Assembly (NCBI GenBank): GCA_025531455.1
Contig: JAMYHL010000039.1
Coordinates: 62,001-126,000 of the forward strand
Reading direction: 5' to 3'
DNA from: Apiotrichum sp. Y4204
Taxonomy: Eukaryota > Basidiomycota > Tremellomycetes > Trichosporonales > Trichosporonaceae
DNA: 64,000 bases
The position numbers and the translations under genes were made by a program. Shown one piece after another: positions 38,501-48,580 of the stretch; the first letter of the stretch is position 1; each line of letters begins with the position of its first letter. The notes under the pieces were generated by a model. The model worked only from the letters and a program-made list of their open reading frames with translations, did no database searches and had not been told where the DNA came from.

Positions 38501-39463
38501 CATGATTGCGCTTGTCCTGCTCGAGAAGTTTCTGTCGTCAGCCAGGCAGTGGATGCGGCCACACACCATTTGTCCCTTGACGAGCGTCTTGCTCGCGGTC
38601 TCGAAGTAGTTGACAAACAGCTCACGCATCTTCTTCTGAACCTCAGGAGGGATGAGCTCCTGTACGCCGTCGGGAAGCGCGCCTGAATCTCCCTCTGTCG
38701 GCAGAGGCCCAAGATATGCACGGTTAAACGCCTTGAGGAAGGTCGATATGAGGGACATATTGCTGTATTGCGGGTCTCCGGTCATCTGCCATTAGTCCAG
38801 TTTCCAACACTCCGCGACTCACAAGTGCCTTCAATATCTTGCCGACCTCCGAGGCGCCCTTGGTCGCGCCCTCGGGCCACGCACCGACCATGGCAAGCTC
38901 CGCGACAATGCGGAGAACGACGCGTTGACGGGATATGCGCTCCTTTTCATCCTTCTCGCGGTCCTTGTCGCTGCTGTCCTTGGCAGGTGGAGGTGCTGGC
39001 GCGAGAGATGCTAACAAGGGGGGAAGCAGCTGAGCGAGAAAGTCTGGCGCGAGGCGTTTGTGCAGGTGCACAATGATCTGAATAGTCAGCATACACTCAT
39101 AAGAGCGATGTACCCACGTCAACAGCGACCTCTGCATCGCCACGTCCGCGACCTGAACCCTCGATAACGCCGGCGACTATCTCCTCAAGATATTTTGTCA
39201 ACACAAGGCCATCAATCTCCTTGATTATGGCATCCGACGGGCCTACGAGCAGCGAGCTCTTCAGACGGTTGATGAGGGTGGTATGCTTCTTGAGCGACGA
39301 GTCGAGCTGGCCTGGAGGTCCTGGAAGGAAGGTCAGCCACCGGTATCCTGCCGAGTTATGTCGTGCGCCACTCACGGTAGGCCTCGTCGAGCCAGTACTT
39401 TTCTACAGTCTCAAGAAGCGCACGCCTGCGGGCGTACTTTGCGACATAGTCGGCTGTCGACAT
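35549..39463 (-). CDS. UPF2: Nonsense-mediated decay factor Upf2/Nmd2, 1108 aa
   Basis: Scaffold linking Upf1 and Upf3 in nonsense-mediated mRNA decay; yeast Nmd2 is 1089 aa. Sixteen exons: 39463-39376, 39320-39118, 39077-38823, 38785-38567, 38531-37782, 37747-37637, 37600-37349, 37302-37222, 37184-37035, 36997-36836, 36802-36670, 36633-36476, 36418-36235, 36200-36121, 36085-35786 and 35749-35549. The phases close to 1109 codons. Helical MIF4G repeats span about 30-250, 470-660 and 690-900 (e.g. FYGELAKFKVVRPYTILHVL, NQRRIATIKYLAELYMYRV). An acidic segment follows near 915-965. The C-terminal Upf1-binding region includes FDREFARMLADTTVERK and the ending VRSVDIPFDSTIASNVRTHQ. The exon 11 acceptor is ambiguous by one codon (AAG AAG). 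Confidence 0.95.
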
Positions 39464-40362
39464 GCCGCCGTGTGCGCTTGATGAGTCGCAACGGAGAGGT
39501 GGGGAGTGATGGTTGAGATGATGATGGGTGGACGATGGCGAGCTCGGTGATATCTCGGGGGTTGCGGCCTATCTCTATTTGCGCTCCTGCTCTCGACCTG
39601 TCTTTGTGTTTCTGTGAGCACAACGCCGAAGACATTGGAATCCATCCCATCGCCCGTTTGTTGGTCTGGCATTGCATTTGAGTGGCGGACATTGCGGAGA
39701 GTAAATGAATGTCCGTTGGCAGCGCGTGGAGACCATACAGATCTCACGTGACATGAACATCAAGCCTGGCAGCTCTCCCCAGCACACCCCAGACACAAAA
39801 CGCAATCGCGCAACACATTCGGTGGCTGCGCGCGCTGGCTGGCCCCCTTGCATCACACACGCCATACAGAACACGCACATCCACCACCACCACCAGGTCC
39901 ACCAGGTCCACACACCCTGCCCCCTACTCGTACACGCGCTTCCGAGATTGACCAACTGCCGCACACAACCGCAACCCCTCTTCCATTCCATCACTCCCAT
40001 TTCATCATTAGTCCCTCCCCTCCTTCATTCCATTCAATGATTCCGTGAAATCCGGGTCGTCGTCTGCACTCCTCTCTGAACCCACTCGAACTCTAGCGCT
40101 CCCGCCTTCTCCACTCTCGTCCACCTGGCAAGGCGGCCGGCTCGCTCCCCGCGTCACATCTACACACTGCAATACGCCTGCTGGCGTCCTCGCGTCGTCA
40201 TTGCACGCCAACACAATCGATTACGCGCCGCGGACACCGAGACGTCCGTGAAGGCACTAGGCGAACGGTGACAGCGACAGGGGTCAAGGTCCACAGACCC
40301 ATCCCGACTCCGACTCCGACACCGACGCCGCGATCCCACTGCGGCCTGGATTGCTGCCCACC
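39464..40362. promoter_or_regulatory. Divergent promoter region, UPF2 / DCAF7-like gene
   Basis: 899 bp between divergent starts. Short CA/CCA-rich runs lie near 39870-39910 and pyrimidine-rich blocks near 39985-40040 on the plus strand, consistent with leader sequence. No specific site is assigned. Confidence 0.45.
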
Positions 40363-41919
40363 ATGGTCGGCCTACCCAACGTCCTCCAGTACGACGCAAC
40401 CCGTAAGCATCAAAGGCAAGGCTCGGTTTACGGCTTTGCGCTGTGAGGTGGGATTGGGAGATATCCGACTTCAATCATCAGGTTGATTGTAACCTGAGCC
40501 TCCTCCCCGGCCGAAGCTGTCTCCGCAGTCCTCGACGTTCTGCGTCACTGCTTCTGACTGACCCACCAGACCCGCTGTACGGCGTGGCGTTCTCGCACAG
40601 CACACAGCATCCCAACCGCATTGCCCTCACGTCGTACCTGGCCGGACCCACAAACAAGTTGTTCGTGGTCGATGCACCGTCGTCTGGCGCCTCGTTGAGC
40701 AGCTCCCAACGGTATTCGCCATCGGTAGACTTTCAGCAACTGAGCATTGCGAACCTCGCCTACCCGGCCACGAAGGTCGGATGGGAGCCGGCAGAGTCAC
40801 TCGCGGGCGCGCGGCATGAGGGGCAGGGCGGCCGCGGCGAGCTCCTCGCGACTACTGGGGATGTTCTTCGGATCTGGGAGCTGAAGTCGTTCGACGGCGG
40901 CGAGTCGAACCGCATCGGATACGGGCGGAACGGGTACAACGAGACCGCAAGGGAGCAGTACCAGCTGCAAGAGCGGAGCGTCTTGTCGAATGTGAGTCCC
41001 GGGCATATCTAACGAGTGTTGGCTGCTGATCGCCCCAAAGAGTAAACAACCAGTGTACAACCTGCCGCCGATCACCTCGTTTTCCTGGAACCCGACGGCA
41101 CCAGCGAGCATTGTCACTTGCTCGACAGACACAACCGCGACGCTGTGGGACATCAACACGTCCCAAGCCCTGACACAGCTGATTGCCCACGACCGCGCGG
41201 TTTACGATCTCTCATGGCTGCCGCAGAGTGCGGACATTTTCGTGTCCGTCGGTGCAGACGGCTCGCTGCGTGCCTTCGACCTCCGTCAGTTGGAGCACTC
41301 GACGATCCTGTACGAGACGCCAAACTCGTCACCGCTAGCGCGGATAGCGTTTAGCAACAAGGAGCAGTGAGTGTCTGCCAGCTGACTTGTGATGTTGTGG
41401 ACATGCCCACTAACATAACCAGGCACATGCTAGCTTGCTTCAGCATGGACGATTCGCGCACCCTAATTCTCGACATGCGGAGTCCCGGCCAGCCGGTCGC
41501 CGAGCTGATGGGACACAGCGCACCGCTAGGTGCGATCTCATGGGGATCAGGCGGAACGGGCAGCGGCGCAACGGGCGGTGGCTGGATTGCCAGCGGAGGT
41601 GAGTGCCGCAGTTACTCAGCACATGTCCGCGTTCACTAACTCTTCAGGTGACGACTCGCAGATTCTGCTGTACGACCTGACGCAGCCGCTCCCCGCCGAG
41701 CCGGAACGGGCGCGCGCATCGAGCACAAACCATGCGCTCTCGCCTTCGGTGACGCCGAGCGCAGGCGGCTCCCCGTCACCGACGCCGGCGCGGAGCCTCG
41801 AGATCCAGCCCGTCCGCGCATGGACGGCACACATGGAGATTAACAACCTCACGTTTTCGCACAGCGGCGAGACCATCGCGTCCGTGTCCGGCCACCGGTT
41901 GAGCGTCCTCCAATTGTAG
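40363..41919 (+). CDS. DCAF7/HAN11/TTG1-like WD40 scaffold, 411 aa
   Basis: Beta-propeller scaffold of the DCAF7 family, which in animals and plants anchors DYRK/HIPK kinases or transcription complexes and can join CUL4-DDB1 ligases. Five exons: 40363-40402, 40570-40991, 41041-41366, 41423-41598 and 41648-41919; 412 codons. The family signature is clear: ITSFSWNPTAPASIVTCSTD, TTATLWDI, LIAHDRAVYDLSW, VSVGADGSLRAFDLR and LEHSTILYE, then ILDMRSPGQPVAEL and GGDDSQILLYDL. Insertions in the last blades are Gly- and Ser/Pro-rich. The start is the first ATG after the leader and rebuilds DATHPLYGVAFS across the 167-nt first intron. The partner kinase in this organism is unknown. Confidence 0.9.
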
Positions 41920-42344
41920 TAGTATCCCGAGCTGTAGAACAGGGCCACCCACCTGCTGACCTCCCGCCTACCCATTAAAAAGTGGCGTCGGAGAGCGCAT
42001 CCGCAATCTGACGCGTTGTCGCGGCCAAACCCCCCTCCGGAAGGTCAGAGAGGCCCGCGGCGCTGCTCGTTGCGCGACACGGCCCGGCCGTAGATTTCCC
42101 GTCGTCATCAGATTCTCGGGGTTGTTGACATGCATCACAAAAGTCGCAATAGTCGCTGGCAAACGGCAACAACAGTGCCACCTTGCTCCAGGATGTACTG
42201 GATGCACGATAGGCAGTGTATCAGTAGATGCATCATCGTAAAAGTACAAGCAACGCGGGGGGTATCCTAGAAAAAGTGACAGTGTCGGTTGTATTACTCG
42301 TCCGCACGATGGGGCACAGCATAAGGCGCCTTGCCCGGCTACGC
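41920..42344. other. Intergenic, convergent 3' flanks
   Basis: 425 bp between the stops of the WD40 gene and MCM7. Nothing gene-like is seen. Confidence 0.5.
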
Positions 42345-44917
42345 TCACTCGTCCTCGAGGACATCGACAAAGCGGAGACGCGTGCTGTTGGCCGTGCGCA
42401 TGAGCACGCCCATGTTTTCGTACTCTGCAATCGTGTCCATGAGCTGGTTCTCGGTAAAGCCCTTTGCGATGACACGCGCGCGCACGTCGACCATGACGAG
42501 CTCCTCGAGCTCGTCGTCGTCGTCCGAGGTCGCGCGGCCGCCACGGCCACGCCCCGATGCCATGTCCTTGAGGATACGGAAGATCTTGGACGTGTCGGTC
42601 GTGTCCTCGCCTGTCCGGCCGTTGTGCTCGTACAGCGACTCCTTGGACACCTCCATCAGGCGCAGCGCCTCGTCAACGTCACCCTGGCTCACGACTGAGT
42701 CCATACGCACTCGGGCGAGGGCCTGGGCAAGACGCAAGACGCCGAGAAGAGTACGTGCCGAGACATATGTATACGACTTGTCCTCGGCCTCGGCCTCCTT
42801 CTGCGCCTTGCGCATCTCGACGTACGACGACACAATGTAGTCGCTCATTGCCGGGGGCACGATCGGGCGGACCTTGCGACACTCGGCGATGAAGTGGCGC
42901 ATGAGGGTCGGCTCGACAGGCTCAAAGTCGAGCTCGGGCGCCTCGTTGTGCATGTGGACGTATGTGACGTGCTGGGCGAGGCGCTCGTCGTCCTCGCGGT
43001 TCGGCGTGTCGAGGATCAGGAAGAGGACATCGAAACGCGACAGAAGCGCCGCGGGCAGGTTGATGTTCTCCACTGGGGAGATTTTGGGGTTGTAACGGCC
43101 GTAGAGAGGGTTGGCCGCGGCGAGAATAGAAGTACGCGCGTTGAGCGTGGTCGTGATACCAGCCTTGGAGATAGAAATGGTTTGCTGCTCCATCACTTCG
43201 TGGATGGCGGTACGGTCCGACTCGTCCATCTTGTCAAACTCATCGATGCAGCAGATGCCGTTGTCCGCAAGGACAAGTGCACCACCCTCTGTTTGTCAGT
43301 TGTGTACAGACTTCCTTGCAACTCACCAAGCACCATCTCGTCAGTAACGGGGTCACGCATAACAGCAGCCGTGAGACCGACACCAGACGAACCACGACCG
43401 GTCGTGTACACACCACGCGGGGCGACCTTGGTAATGTACTTCAACAGCTGCGACTTGGCCACACCGGGGTCACCCATGAGACAGACGTTAATGTCACCAC
43501 GAATCTTCATGCCGTCACCGACAGTCTTGGTGACACCGCCGATAAGCAGCAGGAGAAGCGCCTTTTTGACATCCTCGTGGCCGTAAATTTCCGGAGCGAT
43601 AGAGTTGGCAAGACGCGAGTAGAGGTTGTGGTCGGTCTTGAGGACTTCGATCGCCTCCTCAATCTCGGGTGTAATCTCCATAGCGTGGTACTGCTTCTTG
43701 AGCTGGTGGACGTGCATGGCCTCAAGGAACGTGTCCTGCAGCAGACCGGCGCGCATGGCGCGGAAGCCAGTGTATGGGGTAGGGAGGAAGATGCCGGAAA
43801 TGTGCACGACGTCACCGGGGTTGACGGAGCGCGTGAGGTCGCCGTACATGTGGACCGTCATGGAGCGGGGAATGTGACCGACAGGAACCTGGTCGGCCAT
43901 CTCCTGGATCTTGACCTCCTGGAAGGGCTGGAAGCGCGAGGCGCGGGTCTGCATATGCAGCTGGCCATTTGTCTGGTTGAGCTTGCACTTGTCCGAGGGA
44001 CATGTGAATAGCGGAGTGAATGATTTTTGAGCGACCTCCTGGAAGATCTCGTTACCACACGAGTCGCAAGTATACGCGTTGACAAGGAGGAGCGGCTTGA
44101 CCTCAGACACGCGGGTGACAATGCCGCGGACGGTAATGAGCTCGCCGAGGTGGTGAGCACGCACAGCTCGCACAGCGAGAACCTCGTGGTTGCGCGGGGG
44201 GCGGAAGTAGACGTTGAAGCGACGCATGAGCTCGGGCGGGAAGTGCAGCTGCGAGTCGACGCCTGACTCTTCTGCCTGCCTGTTCATGGCTTCACGCTGC
44301 TGCATGATAATGTCGAGGACATCACCCGTGTGGTCCATCTCGTGGTCGGGCTCGGGCTTGAGCTTGTCGAGCACCTCGGAAAACAGCTGAATGTAGCGGC
44401 GCGTGTTGGCGAGAATGTGGTTGAGCAGCGTCCGGTCGGTGGGGTAAAAGGTCTGCAGGTCCTTCAGGTCGACGACCACCTCGGTGGTCTGGCGGTTGGC
44501 AACCTTGCGCATGATGCGCATGTACTTTGCCTTGCTGCGGTTGTGCGCGTCGTCATCCATGTCGAGGTCGTCGAGGTCGTTCAGGTCCTCATCCTCACTC
44601 CCGTCCTCTGCAGCCGAGTCGTCATCTTCCGGGAGCGCGTGATACCTGCGTCTCCGGTCGGGAACGAATCGTTCCACGAACTGGGTAATCTTCTCTGCGA
44701 TGTCAGCCATTCTGACCCAAACAACATCATCTGCCAGCATTGGAGTTCCATCCACACAGGCCATCTCCCATCCACGACATGACACGTACCGAGGTCCTCT
44801 TCATAGTTGATCTGAGGTGTCAGCATATGATCTAAATGAACAAACATGGTCGGTGACCAAGACGCGACTCACCGGTAGTGTCGCGACCGGGAGCACACCA
44901 ACAGTTGCGCTCGCCAT
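42345..44917 (-). CDS. MCM7: MCM helicase subunit Mcm7 (Cdc47), 792 aa
   Basis: Subunit of the MCM2-7 replicative helicase. Four exons, 44917-44873, 44811-44790 (22 nt), 44694-43327 and 43288-42345; 793 codons. The tiny exons rebuild [19 protein letters not shown], which lines up with the yeast Cdc47 N-terminus. Next come an acidic linker, an OB/zinc-binding region (CDSCG near 234, then CPSDKCK), the family block [17 protein letters not shown], and [25 protein letters not shown]. The AAA+ core has Walker [10 protein letters not shown] near 427, Walker B with CCIDEFDKM rebuilt across the last intron, and the arginine finger SRFD near 561. A winged-helix-like C-terminus ends VDVLEDE. The zinc-region and AAA+ wording matches Mcm7 rather than Mcm2-6. 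Confidence 0.96.
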
Positions 44918-45462
44918 GATGAGAGTGAACTGCGCGACTAGAACGGATGGGGCAAGCGATGGACGACAATGTGTGTCCTACGGATGAGGGGGGATGTGTG
45001 GATGGAGGGGAATGTGAGATCGTTACAGTCGAGAGAATGAAATCACAAGAAGTAAAGTCAACAGTTAAAGGAGATGGTCGAGATGGTGGTGCAAGCCAGT
45101 GGGTCCCATCCCACTGTGTGCACGCACACAGAGTGGTGTGCCTCAATTTGCCGCGACGCGCTACCTGACGCGCACCGCGTCTTCATTCGGTCCCTGAATA
45201 TTCATCAATCTTCTCTGTTCGAGCACCCCACTTATGCCAGCCATTTCAATGTAAAGTGTAACGCGCCTGCCTTGCGCCACTCCTTCGAAGATGAGAACGA
45301 TGCATAGAATAACAATACTCAGAAAAGGGTTGATATCTAGAGCCGGGTAGCAGCTGATGAGAAACCAGGTGACAAAACGTCCTCGGGCTCCCAAAGTGCA
45401 GAAACAAATCGTAATTTGCCAACCCTTCTGAGCACCACTTTACGATGCCACTACCTGCTCGT
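44918..45462. promoter_or_regulatory. MCM7 promoter and SUP35 3' flank
   Basis: 545 bp. Two ACGCG cores (45156-45160 and 45168-45172) lie about 240-255 bp upstream of the MCM7 ATG. That core is the binding site of MBF/SBF-type G1/S regulators on fungal replication genes. The assignment is inferred from core and context only; two 5-mers in GC-rich DNA are weak evidence. Confidence 0.35.
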
Positions 45463-48006
45463 TTACTCCTTAATGGAAAGGCCCGAAACGTCGGGTGTGT
45501 TCTCGATAAGCTTTCTGTGAATGTTAGTGGGATGAGAGACTGCGGGTGCTGGAGAGGCGAGGCCCCCATAGCTGATACGAACGTGACTTTTCCGATGGCA
45601 ACGCTGCATTGTTAGCTGATGTGCAAAATCAAGGCAGATAAGCTACTCACGTTACACCACTGTCTCGCAAGCTGAATCGTCCAAGCATCTTGTAGTCCTC
45701 CCAGCGCTCAATGCAGATGGGCTGCGTAGTCTCGATAAGAACCGAGACCAGCATGCCGACCTTGGCGAACTGCGGAGGCTTCCTGGACTTCCTCTTTGTC
45801 TTCTTGTCGTAGTAGTGAAGAAGAGCCTGGATGTTAGCTGCTGCAAACTGTTCAGTGGCAAGCGCATTGCAATCAGGGTAGTGAATGAAAAGCATTCACA
45901 CCTTGGTCACCGCACTCTTCCACCACCTCTACCGTCGGCATCATTCAACTCACCTTCAGGGTAACCTCCTCGGCCAGAGTGTGGGCGTGCAGAATACAAG
46001 TGTAGCCCGAGCAGATAATGTTCTTAGTCTCAATGATCGACAGGTCCGCCTTGAACTGGGTGACGGCCTTGACGGGGTTCTGCGGGGAGGTGAGGACGAA
46101 ACCGGGCTGGACCTCGTCGTCGTTGATGCCACGGAGACGGAGACGGATGTTGTCACCGCAGAAGGCAGACTCGAGCTCCTCGGCGGTCTCGGTGTAGATG
46201 GCAGCAACTTCAACCGAATGCTTGTTGGGCATGAGGAGAAGAGAGTCACCCTTCTTGACGTGACCCGACTCGATCTTGCCCATGACCATGGTACCGAGCT
46301 CGTTGTACTTCTCGGACACGGGGAGCATGAACGGCGCGTTGATGTTGCGGTCCATGATCTGCATGTCGTCGAGGTACTCGAGCAGGGAGGGGCCCTCATA
46401 CCACGGCGCCACCTTCTTGTCAACGCGGTCCTTCATGTTCTGGCCGAGCTGCGCCGAGACGGGGATGAAGGTCAGGTCAGTCTTGGGGTTGAAGCCGACA
46501 GCCTTCAGGAAGGGGGTGATCTTCGTCTGGATCTCCTGGAAACTGCGAGTCAGCCTGTGTTCTTTACGAAATTCGGATCCGGAATCCGTCCACGACCGGC
46601 CACAATCTAACTCACCGGGACTGTTCCCAGTTGACGGTGGTGTCGTCCATCTTGTTGGCGACCACGATAAGACGGTTGATACCGTTGTTCCTGAGAAGCA
46701 TGGCGTGCTCACGAGTCTGACCGTCACGCTCGAAACCAGTCTCAAACTCTCCCTTACGGGCGGAGAGGACGAGGATGGCAACATCGGCCTGGGCCGCACC
46801 CTGGATCATGTTGGGCACAAACGTCTTGTGGCCCGGGGCGTCGAGGATAGTGTAGCGACGCTTCTCCGACTCGAAGTACGCACGACCGACCTCAATGGTC
46901 TTGCCCTTGGCACGCTCCTCCTTGTTCTGGTCAAGCGCCCAGGAGAGGTACCAGGTCTCACGGCCGGCAGCCTTGGCCTCCTGCTCGTACTTCTCCATTG
47001 TACGCTTGTCGACAGCACCGGTAAGGTACATGAGCTGGCCACCCATGGTGGACTTTCCGGCGTCGACGTGACCAGTGAAGATGATGTTGAGGTGCTGCTT
47101 GACGTTGGGGTCAACCTCGGTGCCGTACAGGTCGTTAAGCGCCTCGGATCCGGCGGCAGCCTGCTCGCGGTACACGGCGTCGGCATCGTTCTTGGCGGAA
47201 ACCTTGGAGAAGTTGGTGGGGGTCGAAGTCCCGGAGGCAGCGGTCGAGGCGGCGGTAGACGCGGCAGCGGAGACGGCAGCGGGAGTGGCCGACGCGGCAG
47301 GAGTAGCGGTCTTGGACTCGGCCTTCGGCGCCTCAGCCTTGGGCTCCTCCTTCTTGGCCTCCTCCTTCTTGACCTCCTTCTTAGGCTCCTCCTTCTTGGC
47401 CTCCTCCTTCTTGGCCTCCTCCTTCGGCTCGGCCTTCTTGCCAATCGAGAGGGATGGGGCGGCCTTGGGGGCACCACCGCCGATGGAGAGCGAGGGAGCG
47501 GCCTTGGGAGCACCGCCACCGATAGAGAGCGAGGGGGCGGCCTTCGGCTGGCCACCGCCAATCGAGAGGGAAGGAGCCGCCTTGGGTGCGCCGCCACCAA
47601 TGTTCAGCGAAGGGGCAGCCTTCGGCGCGCCGCCACCGATGTTGAGCGAGGGAGCCGCCTTCGGCGCGCCGCCGCCCCCAATGCTCAGCGACGGAGCGGC
47701 CTTGGCGTTTCCAAAGCTCGGGGGCTGGAAGCCCTGCACGTTGCGCTGCTGCTGGGGCTGGTATGCGCGCTGCTGCTGCTGAGGCTGGTACGCGCGCTGC
47801 TGCTGCTGGGGGTATCCGCCCTGCTGGGGGTAGCCGCCGTACTGCTGCTGCTGGTTACCGTACGCGGCGTAGGGGTCGTAGGGCTGCTGCTGGCCGGGCT
47901 GGCCCTGCTGCTGCTGTCCGCGGGGGACAAAGGCCTGACCGGGGACGAAGGCCTGACCGGGGCGGAACTCGAACGCGCCGGGGTTGAAGGGGGGCTGGCC
48001 AGACAT
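45463..48006 (-). CDS. SUP35: Translation termination factor eRF3 (Sup35), 742 aa
   Basis: GTPase that works with eRF1 to end translation. Five exons: 48006-46616, 46542-45954, 45826-45651, 45603-45583 (21 nt) and 45514-45463; 743 codons. The N-terminus starts with a PAM2-like motif, PFNPGAFEFRP (residues 6-16), then a Gln/Tyr/Gly-rich prion-like segment to about 90. About seven copies of a 13-residue A-P-S-L-S/N-I-G-G-G unit follow (about 100-182), then a Lys/Glu-rich linker. The GTPase domain begins with GHVDAGKST near 309-317 and carries DAPGHK and NKMDD. Domains 2 and 3 end with ERWEDYKMLGRFSLRD and AIGKVTKLIE. The donor before the last exon is GTTCGT, unusual but needed to give the family ending. 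Confidence 0.96.
47460..47706 (-). repeat. In-frame 39-bp tandem repeats in SUP35
   Basis: About seven imperfect 39-42 bp units encode GGAPKAAPSLSIG-type repeats between the prion-like segment and the charged linker of eRF3. Copies differ at S/N and A/Q positions and in Gly count, as in a degenerating coding minisatellite. Confidence 0.85.
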
Positions 48007-48502
48007 TGTGGTTGCGAGTCCGGCTCTTTTTTGGTGTGTTGTGGGAATGAGATGAAGAGAGGAAGGGGGAGTGTTGATAGATGGTATCGGTTGTCCCCTT
48101 GTCCTTTTTTTTTTGTATTACGCACGGAAGAGAGAGGAAAAAGATGACACCTTGTTCCACATCGTCAGTGCCCAGGTGCGCCCAGGCGACAACCACAGCG
48201 GCCACAACGGGAGCTGCCACTCTTTCCGCCCAGCGTGCTCCAGAGCCAGGGGCCAGCGGGGGGGGGTGCCCTGGTCCGTATGGGGTGGCCAAAATGTGTG
48301 CAGAGTCTAGTCAGTAATGACACATCATTGTCCAAAAATCCGTGGCCTTGCGCTGGTGCCTGCGCACGCTGGGCCACACCCACTGTGTTCCGTCCTCCAC
48401 CACTCCACCTCCCACAGCCTAGCCTCTGTGTTCAACGTCCGACGTCGTCAAAAGTTGGACCATCTCGTGCTCGGGCGTCACTAAACAATACCACCTAGGT
48501 GT
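48007..48502. promoter_or_regulatory. Divergent promoter region, SUP35 / ARC1
   Basis: About 500 bp between two divergent translation genes. A T-run (48108-48114) lies near the SUP35 side, and pyrimidine-rich sequence with TCATCTCCCCTCTCTC runs into the ARC1 leader. No specific factor site is assigned. Confidence 0.5.
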
Positions 48503-48580
48503 ATGCGCCTCCTCTTCTCATCTCCCCTCTCTCGCACTTCATTTCTCCGTCCCACGCAGCGCATCCCGTTTGCCCGCGCC

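Noticed and set aside
43193..44785. Mcm2 or another MCM paralogue instead of Mcm7
   Set aside because: The acidic N-terminus raised the question, but the block after the zinc region (LQTRASRF-like, [10 protein letters not shown]) and the alignment with the Cdc47 N-terminus fit Mcm7.
46276..48147. 623-codon plus-strand open frame
   Set aside because: Antisense of SUP35. Its Leu/Gly-rich composition mirrors the Gln/Pro/Ala repeats on the true strand.
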